Shown: one piece after another, positions 8,683-17,808 of the stretch
Position numbering within the stretch: position 1 is the stretch's first letter
Layout of the letters: each line of letters opens with the position of its first letter
The notes under the pieces: model-generated
What the model was told of the DNA's origin: nothing
Databases searched by the model: none
Seen by the model: the letters and a program-made list of their open reading frames with translations, nothing else
Assembly: GCA_021646465.1 (NCBI GenBank)
Contig: SOET01000032.1
Span: 1-49,703 of the forward strand
Direction: 5' to 3'
From: Candidatus Kuenenia hertensis
GTDB lineage: Bacteria > Planctomycetota > Brocadiia > Brocadiales > Brocadiaceae
DNA length: 49,703 nucleotides
Translations under genes and position numbers: made by a program

Positions 8683-10495
8683 TCAACGCGCCTTTTTTTG
8701 CGATATAGATCATAAGAATGGAAATGTCTGCCGGTGACACACCGGAAATCCGGGAAGCCTGTCCTAAAGATAAGGGACGGATATGGGAAAGTTTTTGGCG
8801 TGCTTCTTTTCTAATCTCTGAAATGGATGAATAGTCCAGTCCATTGGGAATCTTATAATCTTCCATTTTTTTAAATTTTTTTATTTGGCTGTATTGTCGT
8901 TCGATATATCCTTTATATTTTATTTCAATCTCTACCTGTTCCTGCACATCCATTGGGATGTTTCTTCGGGCAAGTTCTGCGTCTCTATTTCGTAGTTGAT
9001 CAAACGTTTGTTCCGGACGGCTTAGTATTTTTGCTAATGTGTCGGAGCCAGCCATTTTGTTGTTCAGATATGCAAGGGTTTCCTCAATGGCACGTTCTTT
9101 TTTCAATAATTTGCTCCATTGCTGTTCTGAAATGAGTCCGTAGCGGTGTCCATATTTCATTAGCCTTCTGTCGGCATTGTCTTGCCGCAAAAGCAGTCGA
9201 TATTCCGCGCGCGAGGTGAACATCCGGTATGGCTCCTGGGTGCCTTTTGTAACAAGATCATCGATGAGTACTCCGATATATGCTTCTGAACGGCCGAGAA
9301 TAAATGATTCTTTTCCCTGTATTTTCAAGGCAGCATTAATCCCTGCCATTATTCCTTGCGCAGCAGCTTCTTCGTAACCGGAAGTACCATTAATTTGTCC
9401 GGCGAGAAAAAGGCATTCTACCAGTTTTGTTTCCAGGGTTGGCTTCAATTGTGTCGGAGGCACAAAGTCATATTCGATTGCGTAACCATATCGTACAATT
9501 TCTGCTGATTCCAGGCCTTCGATGGAATGAACTATTTGTTCCTGTATGTCATGGGGCATACTTGTCGAAATGCCATTACAATATACTTCCAGCGTATCAG
9601 GTCCCTCCGGTTCCAGGAATATTTGATGTTGTAATTTGTCAGGAAAGCGTACTATTTTATCCTCTAACGATGGGCAATACCTTGGGCCTGCCGTACGAAT
9701 TTGACCAGTATAAAGAGGTGCCCGATTAAGGTTGGAAGTAACAATTTCATGTGTGGCAGGGTTTGTATATGTTATGTAACAGGGTACCTGTGTGCAATGC
9801 AATGTTTCCGTTGAAAAGGAAAAAGGCCGGGGGTTTTCGTCACCATATTGAGGTTTAAGATTTTTATAATTTATCGTGCGGCCGTTAAGACGGGGAGAGG
9901 TGCCTGTTTTAAGCCTTTGTATTTCAAACCCCAGATTACGTAAAGAATCGGATAATTTTTCGGAAGAAAGTTCACCAATCCTGCCTCCGGTCGTTATGTA
10001 ATTTCCAATGTGGATTATGCCTTTTAAAAACGTACCGGTGGTAAGAATGACTGCTTTTGATTTGTATTTTAAACCACTTTGTCCTGTAAGTCCAACGACC
10101 TTATTGCCGTCGAAGATAAGGTCGTCGACGATTTCCTGTTTCAAAAAAAGATTGTCCTGGCATTCCAATCTCTTTTTCATGGATACCTGATAGGACTTTT
10201 TATCGGCCTGGGCGCGTGGGGAATGGACGGCGGGGCCTTTTTTTGTGTTGAGCATGCGAAATTGAATACCCGTTGCATCAATCACTTTTGCCATTTCCCC
10301 TCCCAGGGCATCAATTTCCCTCACGAGTTGTCCCTTTGCAAGACCTCCAATTGCAGGATTGCAGGACATTTGCGCAATTGTATCGAGGTTTATTGAGAGA
10401 AGGGCGGTATTCATACCCATGCGCGCTGAGGCTAAAGCGGCTTCGCATCCCGCATGTCCAGCGCCAACAACAATAACATCAAACTCCGTATGCAT
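8657..10495 (-). CDS. mnmG: tRNA uridine-5-carboxymethylaminomethyl modification enzyme MnmG (GidA)
   Basis: MnmG and MnmE together modify the wobble uridine (U34) of several tRNAs in the cytoplasm, using FAD, NADH and methylenetetrahydrofolate. The 612-residue length is typical. The N-terminus carries the FAD-binding Rossmann motif GAGHAGCEAALASARMG. Family motifs follow: CNPAIGGLAKG (active-site region), TGTFLKG, GRIGE, RLKTGTSPRL, GQINGTSGYEEAAAQG and FTSRAEYRLLLRQDNAD. The gene begins 3 bases after the rny stop and overlaps the downstream glycosyltransferase by 26 bases, so it is probably co-transcribed with both. Confidence 0.97.
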   Translation of the reverse strand: MHTEFDVIVVGAGHAGCEAALASARMGMNTALLSINLDTIAQMSCNPAIGGLAKGQLVREIDALGGEMAKVIDATGIQFRMLNTKKGPAVHSPRAQADKKSYQVSMKKRLECQDNLFLKQEIVDDLIFDGNKVVGLTGQSGLKYKSKAVILTTGTFLKGIIHIGNYITTGGRIGELSSEKLSDSLRNLGFEIQRLKTGTSPRLNGRTINYKNLKPQYGDENPRPFSFSTETLHCTQVPCYITYTNPATHEIVTSNLNRAPLYTGQIRTAGPRYCPSLEDKIVRFPDKLQHQIFLEPEGPDTLEVYCNGISTSMPHDIQEQIVHSIEGLESAEIVRYGYAIEYDFVPPTQLKPTLETKLVECLFLAGQINGTSGYEEAAAQGIMAGINAALKIQGKESFILGRSEAYIGVLIDDLVTKGTQEPYRMFTSRAEYRLLLRQDNADRRLMKYGHRYGLISEQQWSKLLKKERAIEETLAYLNNKMAGSDTLAKILSRPEQTFDQLRNRDAELARRNIPMDVQEQVEIEIKYKGYIERQYSQIKKFKKMEDYKIPNGLDYSSISEIRKEARQKLSHIRPLSLGQASRISGVSPADISILMIYIAKKGALNGQINSPK

Positions 10496-10498
10496 ATG

Positions 10499-12055
10499 TC
10501 ATTTAGCGCGTTCTACAAAGCGTGTTTCCCGTACAACCGTAACAATAACCTCACCCGGATATTCTAATTGGTTTTCAATTTCGTTTGCGATATCGTAACA
10601 CATTTTTGCCGCAGCTTTGTCGTTTACTTTATCCGGACAAACCATGATACGTATTTCTCTTCCAGCCTGAATTGCATAAGCACTTTCTACTCCTTCGAAT
10701 GAAGTTGCAATACCTTCAAGCCTTTCAAGGCGTTTAATGTATTTTTCCAAAGTTTCTCGTCTTGCTCCGGGCCTTCCGGCAGAAATTGCATCGGCTGCGC
10801 TTACCAGAACAGTGTAAATTGATTCAACGGGTCTTTCCTCGTGATGTCCGCCAATTGCGTTAATTACTTCATTCCTTTCATCGTAACGCTTTGCAAGGTC
10901 GGCTCCGATGATAGCATGTGTTCCCTCTGATTCAGAGCCGGTCGCCTTTCCGATATCGTGTAAAAGTCCACATCTTTTTGCGAGAGGAACATCTAATTTT
11001 AACTCTCCCGCAAGGATGCCCATGAGATTCGCAACCTCAATTGAGTGCTTGAGTTGATTTTGGCCATAACTGGTTCTGTATTTTAATCTGCCGATAAGTT
11101 TTATCAGTTCCGGATGCAAGTGATGAATGCCCAGGTCAAAACATGTTTGTTTTCCTGTTTCCTGGATGACATGTTCAATTTCTTTTTCAGTTTCTTTTAC
11201 GATTTCCTCAATGTGTGCGGGGTGAATTCTTCCGTCAACGATCAATTTTTCCATGGATTGCCTTGCTATTTCCCTTCGCACACTATCGAACCCTGAGAGT
11301 ACAATTACTCCGGGGGTATCGTCTACGATTACATCAATACCAGTTGCTTTTTCGAAAGCGCGAATGTTTCTTCCTTCTCTTCCAATAATGCGGCCTTTCA
11401 TTTCATTGTTAGGCAATTCGATAGAACTTACAATATTTTCAGCAGTATGAGTGGGAGCGCATCGTTGAACTGATGTGCTGATTAATGATATTGCCGTTTG
11501 TTCCGCATTTTCCTTTGCTTCTTCTACCTTTTTTGAGATTAATTGCGCACATTTAACATCAAGTTCTTTTTCTAATCGGTTCAGTAAAAGTTTTTCCGCT
11601 TCATCTCTCGACATATTGGTAATCTTAAGAAGGGCATTATTTTCTTCTTCTATGATTTTTTCGAGTTCTATTCTCTTTTCATCAAGCTTTTTTTCTTTGA
11701 TGCTTAAATTGGTAGCAAGCGTATCAAGGTGTTTTTCCTTTTTTGTCAGTAATTCGACTTTTCGTTCCAGGTTGTCTTCTCTTTTGCTCAGCCGCCTTTC
11801 TTGCTGTCTCAACTCGATTTTTGTTTCCTGCATTTCTTTTTCTATTACTTCTTTGCGTTGAAACAGCTCGGCTTTTGCCGCAAGTTCGGCTTCTTTTTTT
11901 ATTTTTTCAGCCTCTCTCTTTGAATCTTCAATAAGTTGCTTTACCTTCTTTTCCTTTGCAGCCTGTCTTTTTCTATTAACTGCAATGCAGATAATGTAGC
12001 CTATGGCAATACAGAGAGGGAAAAGGAGGTAACAGGGAAACTGATGGATTTGCAT
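10499..12055 (-). CDS. rny: Ribonuclease Y
   Basis: RNase Y is a membrane-anchored endoribonuclease that starts mRNA decay. This 518-residue protein has the full layout: a transmembrane helix at about 8-26, a long charged coiled coil (30-175), a KH RNA-binding domain (GRIIGREGRNIRAFEKATG) and an HD domain (LHDIGKA, then GGHHEE) that binds the catalytic metals. It ends with the usual GREIRIMVCPDKV and PGEVIVTVVRE stretch. No Shine-Dalgarno sequence sits directly before the chosen ATG; a GGAGG lies about 30 bases upstream, before a perfect inverted repeat. The start still gives a normal N-terminus. Confidence 0.96.
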   Translation of the reverse strand: MQIHQFPCYLLFPLCIAIGYIICIAVNRKRQAAKEKKVKQLIEDSKREAEKIKKEAELAAKAELFQRKEVIEKEMQETKIELRQQERRLSKREDNLERKVELLTKKEKHLDTLATNLSIKEKKLDEKRIELEKIIEEENNALLKITNMSRDEAEKLLLNRLEKELDVKCAQLISKKVEEAKENAEQTAISLISTSVQRCAPTHTAENIVSSIELPNNEMKGRIIGREGRNIRAFEKATGIDVIVDDTPGVIVLSGFDSVRREIARQSMEKLIVDGRIHPAHIEEIVKETEKEIEHVIQETGKQTCFDLGIHHLHPELIKLIGRLKYRTSYGQNQLKHSIEVANLMGILAGELKLDVPLAKRCGLLHDIGKATGSESEGTHAIIGADLAKRYDERNEVINAIGGHHEERPVESIYTVLVSAADAISAGRPGARRETLEKYIKRLERLEGIATSFEGVESAYAIQAGREIRIMVCPDKVNDKAAAKMCYDIANEIENQLEYPGEVIVTVVRETRFVERAK

Positions 12056-12063
12056 TTTTATTT

Positions 12064-12087
12064 ATGAGCAGATTATATCGTGCTCAT
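12064..12087. promoter_or_regulatory. Inverted repeat in the rny leader
   Basis: ATGAGCA and TGCTCAT form a perfect 7-base inverted repeat around a 10-base spacer, 9 bases before the rny start codon. It separates a GGAGG from the ATG, so in mRNA the hairpin could bring the ribosome site close to the start, or serve as an operator. RNase Y control of its own leader is possible but is inference. Confidence 0.4.
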
Positions 12088-12841
12088 CCTCCGGGAAAAA
12101 TTAAAACATCATAGTAGTATTAAAATTAACAAAAACTAATCATGAAGATTGGGAGTATTTGCAAAGGTATGCCAAAGCATAAGGGTATGCAACTGAAAGC
12201 TGGATAAGAAATGAAAAAGCAGGATCCTAGTTGATGTATGTACTATATTTTATAAAGTAGTTCAATAGTGACAGACACTCAGGAAAACAATTACCGAAAC
12301 GCATTTCTGACAAATTAACGCCGGAGATTAATTTTACCATATTTTCTTGTCTGTATATTTTTTCTTTTGGATCCATAAATACCATCTCGGACGTTAACAA
12401 TTCTGTTAACAATACATTATGCGAAATTCCGAATAAAAACCAGAGGTAACTTTCACATTGTTAAGAAAGTCTCTTTTTCATATTCTCCAGATTCCATAAA
12501 ATATTACAAATAAAAATAACCCTTACCTTACTATGAAACCTCTCAATCGTTCAAATATTTTAAATTAGATAAAACGAATATGTTATTAACTCTAAATTAA
12601 TATTTCTTTGTTTAAGAGAAATTCTGAGATTTCTGCAAAAACACAATTAATAATTAATAGTTAAAACAAGAAATATTTTTGCATATTCATATGCGGTTGG
12701 TATAAAATTCAAATCGTAATAATAATTTATCTTTTTTGCCAAGTCAAGTTAATTATATCTATAATATCAAAAGGGTTAAGGATATTATAGAAGGTTGCTA
12801 AAAATGGTATTTTTGCAATTTTCTGATACAATCTTTGGCGC
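12088..12841. other. AT-rich intergenic region between divergent operons
   Basis: No convincing gene was found. A short imperfect direct repeat (aaggtatgc / aagggtatgc, about 12163-12192) lies on the rny side. The region separates the rny operon from the lipoyl/holB operon and should hold the rny promoter. Confidence 0.4.
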
Positions 12842-12870
12842 TTGACAAGTTTTTTGCCGTTCAGTATAAT
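12842..12870 (+). promoter_or_regulatory. Perfect sigma-70 promoter of the lipoyl protein gene
   Basis: TTGACA (12842-12847) and TATAAT (12865-12870) are both exact consensus hexamers with the ideal 17-base spacing. They lie 72 bases before the lipoyl gene start, giving a leader of about 65 bases that ends in an AGGAG ribosome site. Confidence 0.8.
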
Positions 12871-12942
12871 CGCCTTCCCTTGAAATTGAACTGAATTTTT
12901 TAAATTCATTTTTTTATGTGTTAAGATTTTTAGGAGAATGAT

Positions 12943-13236
12943 ATGAAAGTTGAAGTAGAGTTGCCGGAAATAGAAGGTAATGGAGATGAGGCAACAGTTT
13001 CTTTTTGGTATGTAGAGGAAGATGAAGAGGTTGAAGAAGGTGAAGATCTTGTTGAAATGATTACTGACAAGACTACTTTTAACATAAATGCACCAGTTAC
13101 CGGAAGGTTGGTTGAAATATACGTTCAAGAGGGTGATGTAGTAAAAGTGGGTGATATTATAGCAACGCTTGAGACGGATGAAGAGGAGGAAGATGAGGAT
13201 TTAGATGAAGAGGATTACGAAGAGGAGGATGAATAG
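12943..13236 (+). CDS. Stand-alone lipoyl-domain protein with acidic tail
   Basis: This 97-residue protein is a single lipoyl/biotinyl carrier domain. The attachment hairpin reads EMITDKTTFNINAP, and the DKT context with lysine at residue 44 fits lipoylation rather than biotin (MKM). A second half-motif, GDVVKVGDIIATLE, completes the flattened beta-barrel. The last 20 or so residues are almost entirely Asp and Glu. In 2-oxoacid dehydrogenases this domain is the N-terminus of the E2 subunit; here no catalytic or E3-binding domain follows and no E1, E2 or E3 gene is near. It may act as a mobile carrier for a complex encoded elsewhere. An AGGAG precedes the ATG, and a perfect promoter lies upstream. 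Confidence 0.85.
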   Translation: MKVEVELPEIEGNGDEATVSFWYVEEDEEVEEGEDLVEMITDKTTFNINAPVTGRLVEIYVQEGDVVKVGDIIATLETDEEEEDEDLDEEDYEEEDE

Positions 13237-13326
13237 TTCCACTGAATCAATTTTATCAAGCATCTTTCTTCCGGTCGTTCAAAATAGTAATTGATTTTTT
13301 TAATTTAATGGTAAATGGTGTACTTT

Positions 13327-14376
13327 ATGTCATTTGCAGAAATAATTGGTCAGGACCAGGTTTTATCCTTATTCAAAAATACCATTCAAAATAAACGTTT
13401 AGCACATGCTTACATTTTTGCCGGCCAGGAGGGGATTGGCAAAATGAAGTTTGCTAAGGAGCTGGCAAAAAAAATATTTTGCCAATCGGGCAAAATTGAT
13501 GATGCGTGTGATATTTGCAGCATATGCAAAAGGATTGTGACGGATAATTTCGCGGATCTTTTTTTTCTGCTCCCGGAGAAAAACCATCGGGTAATTAAAT
13601 TAGAACAATTAAGACATCTTCAGGAAATCCTCTATGTAAAACCTGTAGAATCAAAGCATAAAATTGTCATCATCGAAGATGCGGACAAGATGAATGAGGA
13701 AGCTTCAAACTGCTTGCTGAAAACACTGGAAGAACCTCCCCTGTACGCTATTATACTGCTAATAGTAACTTCTTTGGAGTCTGTTAGCGAAACAATAAAG
13801 TCAAGATGTCAGATAGTAAGATTTTCTCCGTTGTCAGTAAAAGTGGTAAAGAAAATACTCACAGAGCAGTTCCAATTGGACAATAACCTGGCAGAGCAAC
13901 TTGCTTTTATCTCAAGCGGCAGCCTCAGAAGAGCAACAATGTTGATGGATGCGAATGCTTTGGAGAAGAAACATTGGCTTGCCAGGAAGCTTTTGGAAAT
14001 AAATCGTATGGACAATCTGACTTTTTCCAAAGAAGTATTCAATGAATGGAATATACAGGATTTTGATGTGTTGGAGGAGAAACGATTACACGTAAAAGAG
14101 CTCTTTTTCCTCTTTCTGATGTTTTACCGGGATATGCTTATTTGTAAAACAGGTGGAACAAATTTTCTTCTGTATTACGATAACTGGAAGGATTCTTTAA
14201 TAGCAAGGAGTAAATCTTTTTCAGAGAAAATGCTTTTTAATATTTTAGATATAATTAAAACTTCTTTAAAGCACCTCGACTATAATGCCAATATAAATTT
14301 ATTGATTGAGAATATGATTACAGAGATACTTTGTGTTCAATCGAACCATAAACACTTCGTTATGGGGCAATCCTAA
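13327..14376 (+). CDS. holB: DNA polymerase III subunit delta' (clamp loader)
   Basis: Delta' is part of the clamp loader that places the sliding clamp on DNA. The protein starts with the typical SFAEIIGQDQVL and has a P-loop-like AGQEGIGK. A zinc module follows with cysteines at FCQSG, DACDICSIC. It then has VIIEDADKMNEEASNCLLKTLEEPP (Walker B and sensor region of AAA+ clamp loaders) and TIKSRCQIVRF. I chose the internal ATG at 13327 because family members begin there; an in-frame ATG at 13315 would add four residues. It follows the lipoyl gene by about 90 bases and meets ileS tail to tail with one base between stops. Confidence 0.93.
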   Translation: MSFAEIIGQDQVLSLFKNTIQNKRLAHAYIFAGQEGIGKMKFAKELAKKIFCQSGKIDDACDICSICKRIVTDNFADLFFLLPEKNHRVIKLEQLRHLQEILYVKPVESKHKIVIIEDADKMNEEASNCLLKTLEEPPLYAIILLIVTSLESVSETIKSRCQIVRFSPLSVKVVKKILTEQFQLDNNLAEQLAFISSGSLRRATMLMDANALEKKHWLARKLLEINRMDNLTFSKEVFNEWNIQDFDVLEEKRLHVKELFFLFLMFYRDMLICKTGGTNFLLYYDNWKDSLIARSKSFSEKMLFNILDIIKTSLKHLDYNANINLLIENMITEILCVQSNHKHFVMGQS

Positions 14377-14377
14377 T

Positions 14378-17191
14378 TCAGCATAAGCCTTTCAACACAT
14401 CAGCACACCTATCACAGACTGTTTGAAAGTTTTCTACAGATCCAACGCTTTTTCTGTAATTCCAGCAACGGGCACATTTTTTATGTTGTGATACACTACA
14501 CTCAATCCATATATCTTGTGTTAATTCTCCTCTCACCGCATTTTTGCCGATATTTTTGTCCACTCTTACGTCTGAAACAATAAATAGCGCCGGCAGATCA
14601 TTTTCGTAGTTCTTGAGAAATTGGTAAAGCGCTTCATTTTCTGTGCAAACGGAAATTGATGCCTCTAAAGAATTGCCAATGGATTTTGCAGTGCGCATTT
14701 TTTCCAGTTCCTTTGCTACATCAGTTCTAATATCTATTAATTTTTCCCAATTTTGATTTAATGAACCATCTACCCAGGCAGGCTTGCATTTTGGAAATGT
14801 TGTTAAATGAACACTCGAAAGGTCTTCATCCTTATATTCAATAATCGACCAGACTTCTTCCGCAGTATGAACAATAATGGGAGCAGACAGTTTAACGAGG
14901 GTAAGTAAAATATAATGGAGTACCGTTTGTGCGGCACGGCGTTCTTGTGAGTTTTTTGCAAAGGTATACAGGCGGTCTTTTAAAATATCCAGGTAAAATG
15001 AACTCATTTCTACCGCACAAAAATTATGGATGTTATGGAATACCTTGTGAAACTGCAAGGTCTCATAGTTGGCAGTTACATGTTTAATTAGTTCTTGTGT
15101 TTTGTGTAATGCCCACCGATCGATTTCCAGCAATTCTTCGTAGTAGATGGTGTTTACGTCAGGATTAAAATCGTAAAGATTACTCAGCAAATACCTGAAT
15201 GTATTGCGAATGCGCCGATATGCATCAGAACATCTGCCGATTAAGTTGCGGGATACCCCCATATCGTGCTGATAATCCATGGATGATGTCCATAATCTTA
15301 AAACGTCAGCGCCAAATTCCTTCAGGGAATCTTCTACAGAAATAAAATTCCCTATTGATTTAGACATCTTTTCGCCCATTTCATCTACAACAAATCCATG
15401 CGTCAGAACTGATTTAAAGGGAGCCTTTCCCCAAGCACCTACCGACGGGATCAACGAAAGCTGAAACCAGCCGCGGTGTTGATCAGTTCCCTCCAGATAC
15501 AGATCGGCAGGATAGGCCAATTCTGCGCGTTTTTTTAATACGGAATTGTGGCTTGAGCCGGATTCAAACCAAACGTCAAAAATATCCATTTCTTTTTCAA
15601 AATGAGTATTCCCGCATTTTTCGCATTTTGTACCTGGAGGCAAAAAGTAAGATGCGTCTTTAAAAAACCAGGCATCTGCCCCTTCGGTTTCGAATTTGTC
15701 CCGTACAAAAAAAATAGTTTCTGCATTGATGTGTTCTTGTCCGCACTCTTTACAAAAAAAAGCAGGTATAGGGACTCCCCAGGAACGTTGCCGCGAAATA
15801 CACCAATCGGGTCGTTCTGATACCATTTTTTCCATCCTGTTTTCACCCCACGATGGTATCCATTTTGTTTTTTTAATTTCATTGAGAACTGTATGACGCA
15901 AATCATTGTGATCAAGATTGACAAACCATTGTTCCGTAGCCCTGAATATTACCGGATTTTTGCATCGCCAGCAATGAGGGTATGAGTGGGTTATATTTGT
16001 TTTTTGAAGTAATGCTCCGATTGCATCAAGCTTATTCATGATAGAGACATTGCCTTCGGCAATGTTTTGCCCGGCAAATTCACCGGCTTCATTTGTAAAA
16101 GTACCTTCGGCATTAACGGGACTCACAATAGGTAAATGATATTTAATTCCGGTGAGGAAATCTTCCTGACCATGACCCGGTGCTGTATGAACACAACCTG
16201 TGCCATCTGTTAAAGTAACATAGTTGGCCATGACAACAGAACCGGTTCTCTCCAGAAAGGCATGGTGATACTTTATCCCTTCTAATGCACTTCCCTGCAC
16301 TGTACCAAGTTTTTTAAAGTCCGTTATGCCAATTGATTGTAATACTTCATCAACACGTTTATCTGCGAGCAAGACAATTTCATTTTTATTTGTCTTAGGG
16401 TGAGAATAGCTAATTACCGTGTAATCATATTCAGGATGTAAGGCAATCGCCAGATTTGCCGGTAACGTCCAGGGAGTGGTTGTCCAGATCATCAGATAAA
16501 CGTCACTGTTCCCGGTACCCCGAAAAATGTGGTCTAAGGTATCTTTTACCTTGAAATTTACATAAACTGAAGGGCTTGTTTTGTTTTTGTATTCAAGCTC
16601 CGCTTCCGCAAGGGCTGTATGGCAACGTGTGCACCAATGGATTGGTTTTCTGCTTCTGTATATGTAACCTTTTTCAACGAGTTTTCCAAATACCTCGATA
16701 ATGCCCGCTTCGTATACCGGATTAAATGTCAGATATGGTTGTTCCCAATCACCAAGGACCCCCAGCGCCTTAAATTGTTTTTTTTGGATATTTACAAATT
16801 TCTCCGCGTATTTTTTACACTTTTTGCGTATTTCCGTTTTTGTAAGATTTTTGACTTCATCGCCAATCTCTTGCATAACACGATGTTCAATAGGGAGACC
16901 ATGGCAATCCCATCCGGGAACATAAGGGGCATCATATCCCTGCATCGTAAAAAAACGAACAATAAAGTCTTTTAATATTTTGTTCAGACCCGTTCCAATG
17001 TGCAGTTCTCCTGTAGGATAGGGAGGGCCGTCATGCAGAATATATTTCTTCCTATTTGCCCGCGCCTTTCGAATTTCTTCATAAAGAGCCTCTTTTTCCC
17101 ATTTTTTTTGAATAAGGGGCTCTTTTTCGAGCAAATTTGCCTTCATTGAAAACTTAGTAGTGGGCAGGTTAAGCGTTTTTTTATAATCCAT
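14378..17191 (-). CDS. ileS: Isoleucyl-tRNA synthetase
   Basis: This 937-residue class I synthetase joins isoleucine to tRNA-Ile. The Rossmann fold signature is HIGT (64-67) in place of the usual HIGH. The second signature KMSKS is intact (EKMSKSIGN). The editing domain (TTTPWTLPAN, CVHTAPGHGQEDF) and the WFESGSSH motif are clear. The C-terminus has a zinc-binding pair of CxxC motifs (KCARCWNY and CDRCADVL) typical of the bacterial type. It is the last gene of a minus-strand run with resB, ccsA, acyP and the DUF167 gene, 17 bases after the DUF167 stop. Confidence 0.97.
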   Translation of the reverse strand: MDYKKTLNLPTTKFSMKANLLEKEPLIQKKWEKEALYEEIRKARANRKKYILHDGPPYPTGELHIGTGLNKILKDFIVRFFTMQGYDAPYVPGWDCHGLPIEHRVMQEIGDEVKNLTKTEIRKKCKKYAEKFVNIQKKQFKALGVLGDWEQPYLTFNPVYEAGIIEVFGKLVEKGYIYRSRKPIHWCTRCHTALAEAELEYKNKTSPSVYVNFKVKDTLDHIFRGTGNSDVYLMIWTTTPWTLPANLAIALHPEYDYTVISYSHPKTNKNEIVLLADKRVDEVLQSIGITDFKKLGTVQGSALEGIKYHHAFLERTGSVVMANYVTLTDGTGCVHTAPGHGQEDFLTGIKYHLPIVSPVNAEGTFTNEAGEFAGQNIAEGNVSIMNKLDAIGALLQKTNITHSYPHCWRCKNPVIFRATEQWFVNLDHNDLRHTVLNEIKKTKWIPSWGENRMEKMVSERPDWCISRQRSWGVPIPAFFCKECGQEHINAETIFFVRDKFETEGADAWFFKDASYFLPPGTKCEKCGNTHFEKEMDIFDVWFESGSSHNSVLKKRAELAYPADLYLEGTDQHRGWFQLSLIPSVGAWGKAPFKSVLTHGFVVDEMGEKMSKSIGNFISVEDSLKEFGADVLRLWTSSMDYQHDMGVSRNLIGRCSDAYRRIRNTFRYLLSNLYDFNPDVNTIYYEELLEIDRWALHKTQELIKHVTANYETLQFHKVFHNIHNFCAVEMSSFYLDILKDRLYTFAKNSQERRAAQTVLHYILLTLVKLSAPIIVHTAEEVWSIIEYKDEDLSSVHLTTFPKCKPAWVDGSLNQNWEKLIDIRTDVAKELEKMRTAKSIGNSLEASISVCTENEALYQFLKNYENDLPALFIVSDVRVDKNIGKNAVRGELTQDIWIECSVSQHKKCARCWNYRKSVGSVENFQTVCDRCADVLKGLC

Positions 17192-17208
17192 GAGCGGTAG
17201 GAGGTTTT

Positions 17209-17502
17209 CTATGCATTAAATTTTAGCAAAGTGTTTATATTTTCGGGCGATACGCCTTCTATCATTAATTTTTTGTCCCGGGAAGTCTTGCCGGAAATGA
17301 TGTGTATAGAAGATTCATTAATATGAAGTGTTTCCGCTAGCAATTCTACTATTGCCTTATTTGCCTTGCCCTTTTCTGGTGCTGCTGAGACCGCCAATTT
17401 TAGACGTCCTCCCAGATTGCCCACAATACGATTTTTACCAGAGCCAGGTTGTACTTTGACGAAAATAATGATACCCGTGTTTGTTGATATGATATCAAGC
17501 AC
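17209..17502 (-). CDS. DUF167 (YggU) family protein
   Basis: This is a 97-residue member of the DUF167/YggU family, recognisable by VKVQPGSGKNRIVG, LKLAVSAAPEKGKANKA and SGKTSRDKKLMIEG. Members are small alpha/beta proteins of unknown role, often beside cell-division or membrane genes. It begins one base after the acyP stop and precedes ileS closely, so all three are very likely co-transcribed. Confidence 0.9.
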   Translation of the reverse strand: MLDIISTNTGIIIFVKVQPGSGKNRIVGNLGGRLKLAVSAAPEKGKANKAIVELLAETLHINESSIHIISGKTSRDKKLMIEGVSPENINTLLKFNA

Positions 17503-17503
17503 A

Positions 17504-17782
17504 CTAATATATTATAGAAAACTCATCAAATTTGCCGGAGAATTTTTCCGTGTGAATCTGTACATCATCAACAACCGCACCAACAGGGCCTCTACGGCAC
17601 CAGTTAATCATTTTATCAATGGCATCATTTTTGCCTTCAAAGACTGCTTCAACCCGGCCATCCAAACAATTTTTTACCCATCCATGTATTCCCAATTCCA
17701 CGGCTTTTTCTCTGGCGGTCGCACGGAAAAATACCCCCTGAACCCGGCCTTGAATATATACGTGTGCTCTGGCATTTGACAT
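17504..17782 (-). CDS. acyP: Acylphosphatase
   Basis: Acylphosphatase hydrolyses carboxyl-phosphate bonds such as those of acetyl or carbamoyl phosphate. The 92-residue length is typical. The phosphate loop GRVQGVFFRATA supplies the catalytic arginine, and GIHGWVKNCLDGRVEAVFEG supplies the catalytic asparagine. It sits 26 bases after ccsA and one base before the DUF167 gene in the resB-ccsA-acyP-DUF167-ileS run. Confidence 0.94.
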   Translation of the reverse strand: MSNARAHVYIQGRVQGVFFRATAREKAVELGIHGWVKNCLDGRVEAVFEGKNDAIDKMINWCRRGPVGAVVDDVQIHTEKFSGKFDEFSIIY

Positions 17783-17808
17783 ATGTGAAAAATCAAATGA
17801 TTGGAGAA

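Noticed and set aside
11475..11861. 128-residue frame opposite rny
   Set aside because: Its serine/phenylalanine-rich sequence is just the antisense reading of the Glu/Lys-rich coiled coil of RNase Y.
12227..12412. Open frame of 61 residues on the minus strand between rny and the lipoyl gene
   Set aside because: It has no ribosome site, no recognisable motif and an AT-rich composition like the surrounding intergenic DNA.
15535..15924. 129-residue minus-strand frame inside ileS
   Set aside because: It is an out-of-frame reading of the synthetase core; the main frame is continuous and complete.
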